NCBI GenBank assembly: GCA_001770775.1
Contig: MESA01000038.1
Span: 96,960 to 160,959 of the forward strand
Reading direction: 5' to 3'
From: Burkholderiales bacterium RIFCSPHIGHO2_12_FULL_63_20
Lineage (GTDB): Bacteria > Pseudomonadota > Gammaproteobacteria > Burkholderiales > Burkholderiaceae_C
Length of the DNA: 64,000 nt
The notes under the pieces are model-generated. The model searched no databases. It was not told where the DNA came from and saw nothing but the letters and a program-made list of their open reading frames with translations. The position numbers and the translations under genes were made by a program. This document shows, in pieces, positions 28,763-38,317 of the stretch. Each line of letters begins with the position of its first letter. Positions within the stretch are counted from its first letter, which is position 1.

Positions 28763-30007
28763 TCAGAGCATGAACCACGCCACCCACGCCCACCCCATCG
28801 CCATGTTGAGACCCAGCGCGCCCGCCACCACCACGCCGAAACGCCAGCCGCCCGACACGCAGGCCACGGTCCCCCGGGTGGTGCTGTTGACCGTCAAGGC
28901 CACCATCAACCCCATCAACAGATGGCCTGCCGGCAAGGTGCCCGCCCCATACATGGCCAGCAGACTGGCCATGGGGGCTTGCGCGTCGGCGATGGCCGCC
29001 AAGGCCGTCCCGAGCAACAAGCCACCCACCCCGCGCTGCTGGGCGTAACTCACCACGATGGCCCCGCCCACCAGCAGCACGGCCACCATCACGGCCTCGC
29101 GCAGGCGCAGCACATCTTTCGGGTCGGTCACGGCCACCGACTCGGCGCCGCCCTGCTGCCACAGCAAGCTTCCCAGCACCAGGGGCAGCGCCACCCCCAC
29201 CGCCATCAAGGGCAGCGTCACCGACAAGGCCGACGGCGCCACCACCAGGATCATCAACACGATCTGCATCCACGTGGCGGCCGTGGACAAGATGGCCGCA
29301 CACAAGGTCATGCGCAGGGGCACATGGCGCTGACGGGCCAGGCTGCCCATGGCACCGATGGTGGCCGTGCTCGAGACGAATCCACCCAGAAAGCCCGACA
29401 CGGCCAGACCCGAGCGCGCCCCGAGGAGACGCTGCGCCACGTGGCTGGCCGCCTGCAGCACCAGGATGACGATGACCAGCATGAAGCCACGCTGCGGCGA
29501 GAGCTCGCCCAGCCAGCTCACCGGTTCACTGGGCATCAAGGGCAGCAGCACCAGGGCCAACGCGGCCAGCAACAACCCGTCGTAAAGTTCGCTTTCACTC
29601 AACCAGGTGTGGGCAAAGTGGTGCAGGCGATCGCGGGCGGCCAGCACCCCGGCCAGCAAGGCCGCGCACGCGGCCGAGAGCACCGGCTCGGACACCGCCA
29701 TCATGCCGATCAAGGCCGTGGCGATCAGCGACATCTCGGTGGTGATGCCGGGGTCGTCCTCGCGCGAGCGCCAGTAGGACAAGGCCGCCATCACCGCCAC
29801 ACTGCCCAGCGCCACCGCCGACAACCACACCGACACGATCTGGGCAATCGCCCCCAGCAGCGCCACCACCGCGAAGGTGCGCAAACCGGCAGCAGCCCGG
29901 TCCTGACCCACCCCTTTGCGACGCTCACGCTCCAGTCCGATCAACAGACCGCACCCCAGCGCCACCGCCAGGCCCATCTGGGCCGGCGACAAAGAAAAAC
30001 CGTTCAC
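28763..30007 (-). CDS. MgtC/SapB family protein with DUF4010-like C-terminus
   Basis: LAVALGCGLLIGLERERRKG...AGLRTFAVVALLGAI; multiple TM segments. Confidence 0.92.
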   Translation of the reverse strand: MNGFSLSPAQMGLAVALGCGLLIGLERERRKGVGQDRAAAGLRTFAVVALLGAIAQIVSVWLSAVALGSVAVMAALSYWRSREDDPGITTEMSLIATALIGMMAVSEPVLSAACAALLAGVLAARDRLHHFAHTWLSESELYDGLLLAALALVLLPLMPSEPVSWLGELSPQRGFMLVIVILVLQAASHVAQRLLGARSGLAVSGFLGGFVSSTATIGAMGSLARQRHVPLRMTLCAAILSTAATWMQIVLMILVVAPSALSVTLPLMAVGVALPLVLGSLLWQQGGAESVAVTDPKDVLRLREAVMVAVLLVGGAIVVSYAQQRGVGGLLLGTALAAIADAQAPMASLLAMYGAGTLPAGHLLMGLMVALTVNSTTRGTVACVSGGWRFGVVVAGALGLNMAMGWAWVAWFML

Positions 30008-30119
30008 CTCGCGTGCTCCTTCAAGCCATCGCTGCCAGTATGGCCCGTCCAGGGGGGATCAGTCTCAGGAAGTGCCCTGTGCTGCCGTAAACTGCGGTCT
30101 TTCCACGCGCCTGCCGTCC

Positions 30120-30884
30120 ATGTCTGCCGCCACCCCCGGAAACGCCTCCGCCCTGTTTGATTTCAAGAGCGCCACGCTCTCCCTGGAAGCCTTCCTGCTC
30201 CGCACGGCCAACCTGACGTCGCTGGGCCAGGCGCTGGAAGAGCGTTTTGGCAGCAGCCCCGACCTGTTCAACGGCGAACCCGTGGTGATCGACCTCAGCC
30301 ATCTGGCCAGCCTCGACCTGCACGTCAACTTCCCCGAGTTGATCGCGCTGCTGGCGCGCTTCAAGCTCAAGGTCATCGCCGTGCGCGGCGGCACCGTCGC
30401 CCAGACCCGCTCGGCCCAGGAGGCCGGCCTGATCGAAGCCCCGGAAAGCCATGCACACGCCGCCCGCGTCGAGACGGTGGTACAAGAAGTGGTACGCGAG
30501 GTCATCCGTGAGGTGCCGGTGGAAGTGCCGGTGCATGTGCCCATGGCGGCCAGCACCATGTTCATCGACAAGCCCTTGCGTTCGGGCCAGCAGGTCTACG
30601 CCAAGGGCGGCGACCTGATCGTGCTCGCCGCTGTCAACCATGGCGCCGAGGTCATCGCCGACGGCTCCATCCATGTGTACGCACCGCTGCGTGGCAAGGC
30701 CATTGCCGGCGCGAAGGGCAACACCGAAGCCCGCATTTTTTCGATCTGCATGGAGCCGGAATTGCTGTCGATTGCCGGCACTTACCGCACCACCGACACC
30801 CCGCTCCCGCCTGACGTGACCGGCAAGCCCGCCCAGATTCGACTGGATGGCGACCGCCTGGTTTTCGACCCCATATCTCTCTGA
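30120..30884 (+). CDS. minC: Septum site-determining protein MinC
   Basis: C-terminal SGQQVYAKGGDLIVLAAVNHGAEVIADGSIHVYAPLRGKAIAGAKGN; followed by minD and minE. Confidence 0.97.
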   Translation: MSAATPGNASALFDFKSATLSLEAFLLRTANLTSLGQALEERFGSSPDLFNGEPVVIDLSHLASLDLHVNFPELIALLARFKLKVIAVRGGTVAQTRSAQEAGLIEAPESHAHAARVETVVQEVVREVIREVPVEVPVHVPMAASTMFIDKPLRSGQQVYAKGGDLIVLAAVNHGAEVIADGSIHVYAPLRGKAIAGAKGNTEARIFSICMEPELLSIAGTYRTTDTPLPPDVTGKPAQIRLDGDRLVFDPISL

Positions 30885-30912
30885 TTACTCGCATTTGAAA
30901 GGACCGCCAGAC

Positions 30913-31728
30913 ATGGCCAAGATCATCGTGGTGACCTCCGGCAAAGGAGGCGTTGGCAAGACAACTACCAGCGCCAGCTTTGCATCCGGCCTCGCAATGC
31001 GCGGGCACAAGACCGCCGTCATCGACTTCGACGTCGGCCTGCGCAACCTCGACCTCATCATGGGCTGCGAGCGCCGTGTGGTGTACGACCTGATCAACGT
31101 GATCCAGGGCGAAGCCAACCTCAACCAGGCGCTCATCAAGGACAAGCAGTGCGAGAACCTGTACATCCTGGCCGCCTCGCAAACGCGCGACAAGGAAGCG
31201 CTGACGGAAGACGGCGTCGAAAAGATCCTGCGTGACCTCGAGAAGATGGACTTCGAGTACATCGTGTGCGACTCGCCCGCCGGCATCGAAACTGGCGCGC
31301 TGATGGCGATGCACTTTGCCGACGAGGCCATCGTGGTGACCAACCCCGAGGTCTCGTCCGTGCGCGACTCCGACCGCATCCTGGGCATGCTCAACAGCAA
31401 GACCCGCCGTGCGCAGGAAGGTGCCGAGCCCATCAAGGAACACCTGCTGATCACCCGCTACAACCCCAACCGGGTGGAAGGCGGCCAGATGCTGTCGCTC
31501 GACGACGTGCATGACATTCTCAAAGTCAAGCTCATCGGCGTGATCCCCGAGTCGGAATCGGTGCTGAACGCCTCGAACCAGGGCGTGCCCGCCATCTACA
31601 TGAAGGGCACCGATGTGGCCGAGGCCTACAGTGACGTGATCGACCGTTTCCTGGGCCAAGACAAGCCACTGCGCTTTGTCGAGGCCGAGAAGCCCGGTTT
31701 CTTCAAACGACTGTTCGGAGGCAAGTGA
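30913..31728 (+). CDS. minD: Septum site-determining ATPase MinD
   Basis: [29 protein letters not shown]-terminal amphipathic [10 protein letters not shown]. Confidence 0.98.
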   Translation: MAKIIVVTSGKGGVGKTTTSASFASGLAMRGHKTAVIDFDVGLRNLDLIMGCERRVVYDLINVIQGEANLNQALIKDKQCENLYILAASQTRDKEALTEDGVEKILRDLEKMDFEYIVCDSPAGIETGALMAMHFADEAIVVTNPEVSSVRDSDRILGMLNSKTRRAQEGAEPIKEHLLITRYNPNRVEGGQMLSLDDVHDILKVKLIGVIPESESVLNASNQGVPAIYMKGTDVAEAYSDVIDRFLGQDKPLRFVEAEKPGFFKRLFGGK

Positions 31729-31733
31729 GCGCC

Positions 31734-31994
31734 ATGGGATTCCTCAACTTTTTCCTCGGCGAGAAGAAGCAGACGGCCACCGTGGCCAAGGAACGCCTTC
31801 AGCTGATCCTCGCACACGAGCGCAATGGCCGCTCCGCGAGCCCCACCTACCTGCCCGACCTGCAACGCGAGCTGGTGGCGGTGATTTCCAAGTACGTGTC
31901 CATCAACCCGGATGACATCAAGGTATCGATGGAGCGCCAGGACAACCTGGAAGTGCTGGAAGTGAAGATCGAACTGCCCGAAGGCAACCGCTGA
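31734..31994 (+). CDS. minE: Cell division topological specificity factor MinE
   Basis: [30 protein letters not shown]. Confidence 0.97.
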   Translation: MGFLNFFLGEKKQTATVAKERLQLILAHERNGRSASPTYLPDLQRELVAVISKYVSINPDDIKVSMERQDNLEVLEVKIELPEGNR

Positions 31995-32044
31995 CGGCAT
32001 GGATGGCGATGGCCGGGGTGCCCGGCGGTCGCCCCTGGTCTTGT

Positions 32045-32053
32045 TGCAATGCA
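32045..32053. promoter_or_regulatory. TGCA-A-TGCA motif (PhaR-box-like) upstream of parA-type gene
   Basis: TTGTTGCAATGCACAA at 32041-32056, about 39 nt upstream of ATG 32092. Confidence 0.35.
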
Positions 32054-32091
32054 CAATAGACGCTGTCAATGCGTCACAAGGGATTCGGGTC

Positions 32092-32868
32092 ATGCGTTAC
32101 GTCGTCTTCAACCAGAAGGGTGGAGTGGGCAAGTCCACCATCACCTGCAACCTGGCTGCCATCAGCGCCGCGCAGGGCCTGCGCACCTTGGTCATCGACC
32201 TGGACCCGCAGGGCAACTCCACACAGTACCTGCTGGGCGGCCCTCAGGAAGACGGCGAGATCAGCGCCGCCGAGTTCTTCGACCAGACGCTCAAGTTCAG
32301 CGCCCGTCCCAAAGGCGCTGACGCCTATGTGGTGGGCACCCCGTGGGACGGGCTGGACCTGATGCCCTCGCATCCCAGCCTGGACGAGCTGCACAGCAAG
32401 CTGGAGTCACGCTACAAGATCTACAAGCTGCGCGACGCACTGGCCGCGCTGGCCGACACCTACGACCGCATCTACATCGACACACCGCCGGCGCTGAACT
32501 TCTACACGCGCTCGGCGCTGATCGCAGCCCAGGGCTGTTTGATCCCGTTTGACTGCGACGATTTCTCGCGCCGTGCGCTCTACACACTGCTCGACAACGT
32601 GCAGGAAATCCGCGCCGACCACAACGACGAGTTGAAGGTGGCCGGCATCGTGGTCAACCAGTTTCAGCCGCGCGCCTCCCTGCCGCAAAAGCTCGTGCAG
32701 GAGTTGATCGACGAGGGCCTGCCCGTGCTGCAGCCCTATCTGAGCAGTTCGGTGAAGATCAAGGAATCACACCAGCAGGCGCGCCCCATGATCCACCTGG
32801 ACGCCCGCCACAAGCTGACCCTGGAGATGATCGCGCTGCACGACGCCCTGGCTGCCCAGGCGGACTGA
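32092..32868 (+). CDS. ParA family ATPase (orphan, no parB)
   Basis: VVFNQKGGVGKSTITCNLAA, VIDLDPQGNSTQYLL; ATG 32092. Confidence 0.94.
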   Translation: MRYVVFNQKGGVGKSTITCNLAAISAAQGLRTLVIDLDPQGNSTQYLLGGPQEDGEISAAEFFDQTLKFSARPKGADAYVVGTPWDGLDLMPSHPSLDELHSKLESRYKIYKLRDALAALADTYDRIYIDTPPALNFYTRSALIAAQGCLIPFDCDDFSRRALYTLLDNVQEIRADHNDELKVAGIVVNQFQPRASLPQKLVQELIDEGLPVLQPYLSSSVKIKESHQQARPMIHLDARHKLTLEMIALHDALAAQAD

Positions 32869-32921
32869 GCCGCTTCGGTCAAGCGCCTAGCCGGGCGGTT
32901 GAAGCTGTGTCGACGCTGGGC

Positions 32922-33860
32922 TCAGCCGCGCCGCAAGGCACGCATCAGGCGCTGCCCCAGCGTCACCAGGGCCAGGGTCACGACACCCACGATCACGCCA
33001 CCCACCCCGTCGAGCACAGTGGGGGTGATCGCCTCCAGCACACCGCCCACACCGGGCACGGTGCCCGTGGCCTGGGCCCAGTGGTGAATCACCTCGTGGG
33101 CACCCGGCAGGCCGTGTAGCACGATGCCGCCGCCCACCAGGAACATGGCAGCGGTGCCCACCACCGACAGGGTCTTCATCATCACTGGCGCGGCGGCCAG
33201 CAAGCCGCGACCGATGGCCGCCCTCACGGCCCCGCCACGCTGTTGCAGGTACAGCCCCACGTCGTCCATCTTCACGATGGCGGCGACCAGGCCATACACC
33301 CCCACGGTCACCAGCAGGGCCACGCCGCTGAGCACCAGCACCTGTTGCGTGAACGGCGCCGCCGTGACGGTGCCCAGCGTGATGGCCACGATCTCGGCCG
33401 AGAGAATGAAATCGGTGCGCACCGCGCCCTGGATCTTGTCGCGCTCGAAGGCCACCAGGTCGACCGACTCGTCCTTCAGCGCGGCGCTGAGCGCCTCGTG
33501 GTGGGCGGCGTCTTCCTCGGGACCATGCAGCAAGGGATGCGCGAGCTTTTCCACGCCCTCGAAGCACAGGTACGCGCCGCCGATCATCAGCAGCGGGGTC
33601 ACGGCCACAGGCAGCCAGGCGCTGATGGCCAGCGCAGCCGGCACCAGGATGACCTTGTTGCGCACCGAGCCCTTGGCCACGGCCCACACCACCGGCAGTT
33701 CGCGCTCGGCACGGATGCCGGTGACCTGCTGGGCATTGAGGGCCAGGTCATCGCCCAGCACCCCCGCGGTCTTTTTGGCGGCCAGTTTGGACATGGCCGC
33801 CACGTCATCGAGCATCAGGGTGATGTCATCGATCAAGAGGAGCAAGCTGGTTCCGGCCAT
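32922..33860 (-). CDS. DUF808 family inner membrane protein (YedI-like)
   Basis: [48 protein letters not shown]. Confidence 0.95.
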   Translation of the reverse strand: MAGTSLLLLIDDITLMLDDVAAMSKLAAKKTAGVLGDDLALNAQQVTGIRAERELPVVWAVAKGSVRNKVILVPAALAISAWLPVAVTPLLMIGGAYLCFEGVEKLAHPLLHGPEEDAAHHEALSAALKDESVDLVAFERDKIQGAVRTDFILSAEIVAITLGTVTAAPFTQQVLVLSGVALLVTVGVYGLVAAIVKMDDVGLYLQQRGGAVRAAIGRGLLAAAPVMMKTLSVVGTAAMFLVGGGIVLHGLPGAHEVIHHWAQATGTVPGVGGVLEAITPTVLDGVGGVIVGVVTLALVTLGQRLMRALRRG

Positions 33861-33903
33861 GAAAGTGAGATCTCGGTAAGAAAAGAATGCGTGCGCGCAG
33901 AAC

Positions 33904-34785
33904 TCAGATGATATCGAGACTGTCTCGCAATTCGTCTTCCCAGCTCAACAGTTCCTCCATGGGCAGGTGTAGCCAGGCCATCGCCGCCTCGCCATGGGCT
34001 CGCCAGTCAGCGTCCTGGTCCAGGCCCTCATGACGCCGCATCAGGAACTCGGCCAACAAGCCCACCGCAATGAGGGTGTGCACATCCGGGTCGATGCGGC
34101 CTTCACCCAGGGCATCAAGGTCGTGGTGCAGGCGAATGGCCGCCGCCACAGTGGGCGAGAGGCGCCACACGCGGGCCACCAACCCACCCACCACAGCGTG
34201 GTCGGTGCGGTGATTGGCGTTCTCAGTGGCCACGTAGGAGCGGTCAATGCGTGCAGCGGCTTCAACCATGGTCGAAGGGTAGCCCTTGATGCTTTGCACC
34301 ATCACCGGCAGGCCCACGTGGCAGAACAGGCCGTAGGTGTGTGCCACATCGGCCGACATGCCCGGCAGGAGGCGGGCCATGAAGGACAGGGCCACGGCCC
34401 GCTTGGCCGATCGCTCCCAGAAGCGCTGCAAAGCCGGATGATTGACGCGGATGGCACGCTGGGCCAGAAAGCGCGTCATGACGGTGGCGGTTTCGTCCAG
34501 GCCCAGGAGGTTCATGGCCTGGCCGATGGTCTGTACGGGCTGCCCCTGGGCGTAGGCCGGGCTGTTGGCGCAGCGCAGCAGGGTGGCCGACATGGCCACA
34601 TCGCTGGAGGCGATGCGCGCCACCTCGTTGAGGTCAGGCTCGGCCTCGGCCATCACGTGCTGCAATCGGGCCAACAGTTCAGGGCACGGCGGGATGACAA
34701 TGTGCTGCAAAGGGCCGCTTTTGCGGGCGCTGTCGAGTTCCAGCAAAATGTCACTGGTGCGCGTGGCGGTCGTGGCAGAAGTCAT
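33904..34785 (-). CDS. HDOD domain protein
   Basis: [41 protein letters not shown]. Confidence 0.93.
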   Translation of the reverse strand: MTSATTATRTSDILLELDSARKSGPLQHIVIPPCPELLARLQHVMAEAEPDLNEVARIASSDVAMSATLLRCANSPAYAQGQPVQTIGQAMNLLGLDETATVMTRFLAQRAIRVNHPALQRFWERSAKRAVALSFMARLLPGMSADVAHTYGLFCHVGLPVMVQSIKGYPSTMVEAAARIDRSYVATENANHRTDHAVVGGLVARVWRLSPTVAAAIRLHHDLDALGEGRIDPDVHTLIAVGLLAEFLMRRHEGLDQDADWRAHGEAAMAWLHLPMEELLSWEDELRDSLDII

Positions 34786-34925
34786 GTGAGGTCAAGGTTC
34801 AGCAAAATCAGCGTGATCCGTCCGTTCTCATGCAGCGCAGTGGCGCCAACGGGGATACCGCTCTCATCCTAGCCGCCCCGCCCCCGTTTTCTACCCCAAA
34901 CTCCTGTTTTGTGAGCATTGCGACC

Positions 34926-36266
34926 ATGTCTGACCTGCATCCCCATGCCCTGGCCGAGCGACTGGCCCGCAACCGACTGAACCGCCGCGACGCCATCTGG
35001 CTGTTTGGCGCGGCCACCGCCTCGCTGCAAGGCTGCGCGGTCTCGCCCGTCAGCGGCGAACGCATCCTGGTGGGCATGAGTGAGGCGCAGGAGGCAGCCA
35101 TTGACCAGCAGCAGTCCCCGCACCAGTTCTCTCAAGACCTGGGGGCCATCCAGCATGAGCCGGTCAATGCCTATGTGCGCGAAGTCGGCCAGCGTCTGGA
35201 TGCCCTCAGCCACCGCCCGAACATGCCCTACTCCTACCGGGTGCTCAACGCCAACTACGTGAACGCCTACACCTTCCCAGGCGGCGCCATGGGCGTGACG
35301 CGCGGCATCATGGTGGACATGGACGATGAGGCTCAGCTGGCCGCCCTGCTGGGGCATGAACTGGGCCATGTGAACGCCCGCCACTCGGCGCAACGCCAGG
35401 GGCAGACCATGATCGCGCAAACCGTGCTGGCCGGCGTGAATGCCGCTGCGCAAAACTCGGGCTGGGCACCCTTGATCGGCCTGGGCAGCCAGGTGGGTGC
35501 CAGCGCGCTGTTGGCCAATTACTCCCGCAGCAACGAACACGAAGCCGATGCGCTGGGTCAGGCTTACATGGTGCAAGCCGGCTATCCGGCCACGGGCATG
35601 ACGCGCCTGCACCAGATGCTGGTGCAAGAGGAGCAGGAAGCACCCTCCACGCTGGCCACGATGTTCTCGTCGCACCCGATGAGCAGCGAGCGGCGCGACC
35701 GCGCCCGTGTGGCCGCCGAGACCACCTACGCCAGCAGCCTCAGGGCGTCCGTCCGGCGCGAGCGCTTCATGGACAACACGGCCCCGCTGCGTCAGATCAA
35801 ACCTGCCATCCAGGCCTGCCAGAAGGGCGAAAGCGCCATGTCGGCCCGCAAGCTCGACGAGGCCTCCGGCCAGTTCCGCACGGCCCTGAAGCAGGCACCG
35901 CGCGACTACGCGGCCAACCTGCGCATGGCGCAGTGCCTGCAGGCCCAGGGCAAGACGGCCGATGCCCGGTCCTATGTCGACAACGCTCGCAACATCTACC
36001 CGCAAGAAGCCCAGTCGCACAAGCTGCTCGCCACCCTGGCACTGCAGCAGCGCAACCCGCAGACGGCCTTGCAGGCGCTCAACACCTTTGACCGCCTGCT
36101 GCCGGGCGACAGCGGCGTGCTCTTTCTCAAGGGTGCGTCGCTGGAGGCCATGGGGCAGCGCGAATCGGCGGCCCAACACTATGCGCGCTACCTGCAACAG
36201 GTGCGCAGCGGCGACGCCTCGCAGCACGCCTACACACGGCTCAAGGCCTGGGGCTACGCAAAGTAA
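34926..36266 (+). CDS. M48 family metalloprotease with TPR-like C-terminus (BepA-like)
   Basis: HELGHVNARHSAQ (HEXXH) and downstream E in NEHEADALG; C-terminal repeats. Confidence 0.94.
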   Translation: MSDLHPHALAERLARNRLNRRDAIWLFGAATASLQGCAVSPVSGERILVGMSEAQEAAIDQQQSPHQFSQDLGAIQHEPVNAYVREVGQRLDALSHRPNMPYSYRVLNANYVNAYTFPGGAMGVTRGIMVDMDDEAQLAALLGHELGHVNARHSAQRQGQTMIAQTVLAGVNAAAQNSGWAPLIGLGSQVGASALLANYSRSNEHEADALGQAYMVQAGYPATGMTRLHQMLVQEEQEAPSTLATMFSSHPMSSERRDRARVAAETTYASSLRASVRRERFMDNTAPLRQIKPAIQACQKGESAMSARKLDEASGQFRTALKQAPRDYAANLRMAQCLQAQGKTADARSYVDNARNIYPQEAQSHKLLATLALQQRNPQTALQALNTFDRLLPGDSGVLFLKGASLEAMGQRESAAQHYARYLQQVRSGDASQHAYTRLKAWGYAK

Positions 36267-37250
36267 ATGGCCCTGCTGCTCGCGCCCATGGAGGGCCTGC
36301 TTGATTTCACGTTGCGCGATGCCCTGACCCGCGTGGGCGGGCTCAGCCGCTGCGTGTCCGAGTTCATCCGCGTGACCGATACCGTGCTGCCCGAGCGGGC
36401 CTATGTGCGCGTCATTCCCGAGTTGCGCCAGGGCAGCCGCACGTCGGCCGGCGTGCCGGTGCGTGCGCAGCTGCTGGGCTCCGACCCGATCTGCCTGGCC
36501 GACAACGCGGCCTTCCTGGCTACGCTGGGCCCGGCGGGCATCGATCTGAATTTCGGTTGCCCAGCGAAGGTGGTCAACCGCCACGGCGGCGGCGCCGCGC
36601 TGTTGCAGGAGCCCGAACTCGTGCATCGCATCGTGCGGGAGGTGCGCCGTGCCGTGCCCGCCAACATGCCGGTGTCGGCCAAGATGCGCCTGGGCTTCCA
36701 TGACGATGCCCAGGCCGAAGACTGCGCCCGTGCCATCGCCGAGGGGGGCGCCGACGAGCTGGTCGTGCACGCCCGCACCAAGGCCGATGGCTACCGCCCG
36801 CCCGCCTACTGGGAGCGCATCGCCGACGTGCGCGCTTGCGTGGCCATCCCCGTGGTGGCCAACGGTGAGATCTGGACGGTGGCCGACGCGCGCCGCTGCA
36901 TCGAGGTGTCGGGCTGCACCGACCTGATGCTGGGGCGCGGCATCGTGGCCGACCCCGGTCTGGCGCTGGCGATCCTGGCCGACCAGGGGCTCACGCCTGG
37001 GTCGGCGGCCCCCACCTGGGACACGCTGCAGCCGGTGCTGTGGCAGTTCTGGACCCTGGTGCAAGCGCGCATCGAGCCGCGCGCACGCACCGGGCGCATG
37101 AAACAATGGCTCAATTACCTGCGGCGGCGTTATCCTCAGGCCGAAACCGCTTACCAGGCCCTGCGCACGGTCACCGATTCGCGACAGATGACGGACTGGA
37201 TGCAGACGCACCTGACCGCGCTGCACGCCCCGGACCGACTCGCCGCCTGA
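36267..37250 (+). CDS. tRNA-dihydrouridine synthase (DusC-like)
   Basis: LLLAPMEGLLDFTLRDALT, LNFGCPAKVVNRHGGGAALL, VVANGEIWT; abuts the M48 stop (taaATG). Confidence 0.94.
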   Translation: MALLLAPMEGLLDFTLRDALTRVGGLSRCVSEFIRVTDTVLPERAYVRVIPELRQGSRTSAGVPVRAQLLGSDPICLADNAAFLATLGPAGIDLNFGCPAKVVNRHGGGAALLQEPELVHRIVREVRRAVPANMPVSAKMRLGFHDDAQAEDCARAIAEGGADELVVHARTKADGYRPPAYWERIADVRACVAIPVVANGEIWTVADARRCIEVSGCTDLMLGRGIVADPGLALAILADQGLTPGSAAPTWDTLQPVLWQFWTLVQARIEPRARTGRMKQWLNYLRRRYPQAETAYQALRTVTDSRQMTDWMQTHLTALHAPDRLAA

Positions 37251-37277
37251 CCCTCACAATAAGAAAGCCCCAGCCCG

Positions 37278-38258
37278 ATGGCCATCCAATGGTTCCCCGG
37301 TCACATGAACGTGACCAAAAAAGCCATCACCGAACGCATGAAGGACATTGACGTGGTGATCGAGTTGCTCGACGCCCGTCTGCCCGGCTCCAGCGCCAAC
37401 CCCATGCTGGCCGAGCTCACCGGCAAGCGCCGCAAGCTCAAGGTCCTCAACAAGCAGGACCTGGCCGACCCGGTGCGCACCGAAGCCTGGCTGGCCTGGT
37501 ACAACGCCCAGCCCGATACCCGTGCGATCGCACTGGACGCCAGCGACACCGCACCGGCCCAGCGCCTGATCAAGGCCTGCCGCGAACTGGCCCCCAACCG
37601 GGGCGGCATGGACAAGCCCTTGCGCGTGCTGATCTGTGGCATCCCCAACGTGGGCAAGTCCACCTTGATGAACACGCTGGTGGGCAAGAAAGCGGCCAAG
37701 ACCGGCGACGAAGCCGGGGTGACGCGCATCGAGCAGCGCATCAACCTGGCCAGCGACTTCTACCTGTTCGACACGCCCGGCATGCTGTGGCCCAAGATCA
37801 CGGTGGAGCGCAGCGGCTACCACCTGGCCGCCAGCGGCGCCGTGGGCCGCAACGCCTACGACGAAGAAGAGGTGGCGCTGGAGTTGCTCAGCCGCCTCAA
37901 AGGGCCTTATCCTGAACTGCTGGCTGCGCGCTACAAGCTCGACGACGCCAGCGCCATTCCCGGCATGCACGACGACGAGTTGCTCGAACTCATCGCGCGC
38001 AAGCGCGGTGCCGTCATGAGCGGCGGCCGCGTCAACCTGACCAAGGCATCCGAGATCGTGCTCAACGACTTCCGCAGCGCCATCCTGGGCCGCATCACCC
38101 TCGAATCTCCCGAAGAGTTCGAGGTGTGGTGGGCCGAAGGGGTGGCCCTGGAAGTCGAGCGGCAGCGCAAGAAGGCCGCGCGCCTTCAGAAGAAGAAAAA
38201 GGGCCCGGCCACCGCCGCGCCCGACAACAACAACGACGATCAAGACGATGAGGCTTGA
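37278..38258 (+). CDS. ylqF: Ribosome biogenesis GTPase YlqF/RbgA
   Basis: WFPGHMNVTKKAITERMKDIDVVIELLDARLPGSSANP; circularly permuted G motifs; GIPNVGKSTLMN. Confidence 0.95.
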   Translation: MAIQWFPGHMNVTKKAITERMKDIDVVIELLDARLPGSSANPMLAELTGKRRKLKVLNKQDLADPVRTEAWLAWYNAQPDTRAIALDASDTAPAQRLIKACRELAPNRGGMDKPLRVLICGIPNVGKSTLMNTLVGKKAAKTGDEAGVTRIEQRINLASDFYLFDTPGMLWPKITVERSGYHLAASGAVGRNAYDEEEVALELLSRLKGPYPELLAARYKLDDASAIPGMHDDELLELIARKRGAVMSGGRVNLTKASEIVLNDFRSAILGRITLESPEEFEVWWAEGVALEVERQRKKAARLQKKKKGPATAAPDNNNDDQDDEA

Positions 38259-38317
38259 GCCTTTCCGAGGCCACACGCCCGAGGCTCATTCCTTGATCCA
38301 CCCACACAAGGACCTTC

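Noticed and set aside
34869-37226. 785-aa minus-strand ORF opposite M48 protease and Dus genes
   Set aside because: Antisense to two confident CDS; His/Gly/Ala-biased shadow composition.
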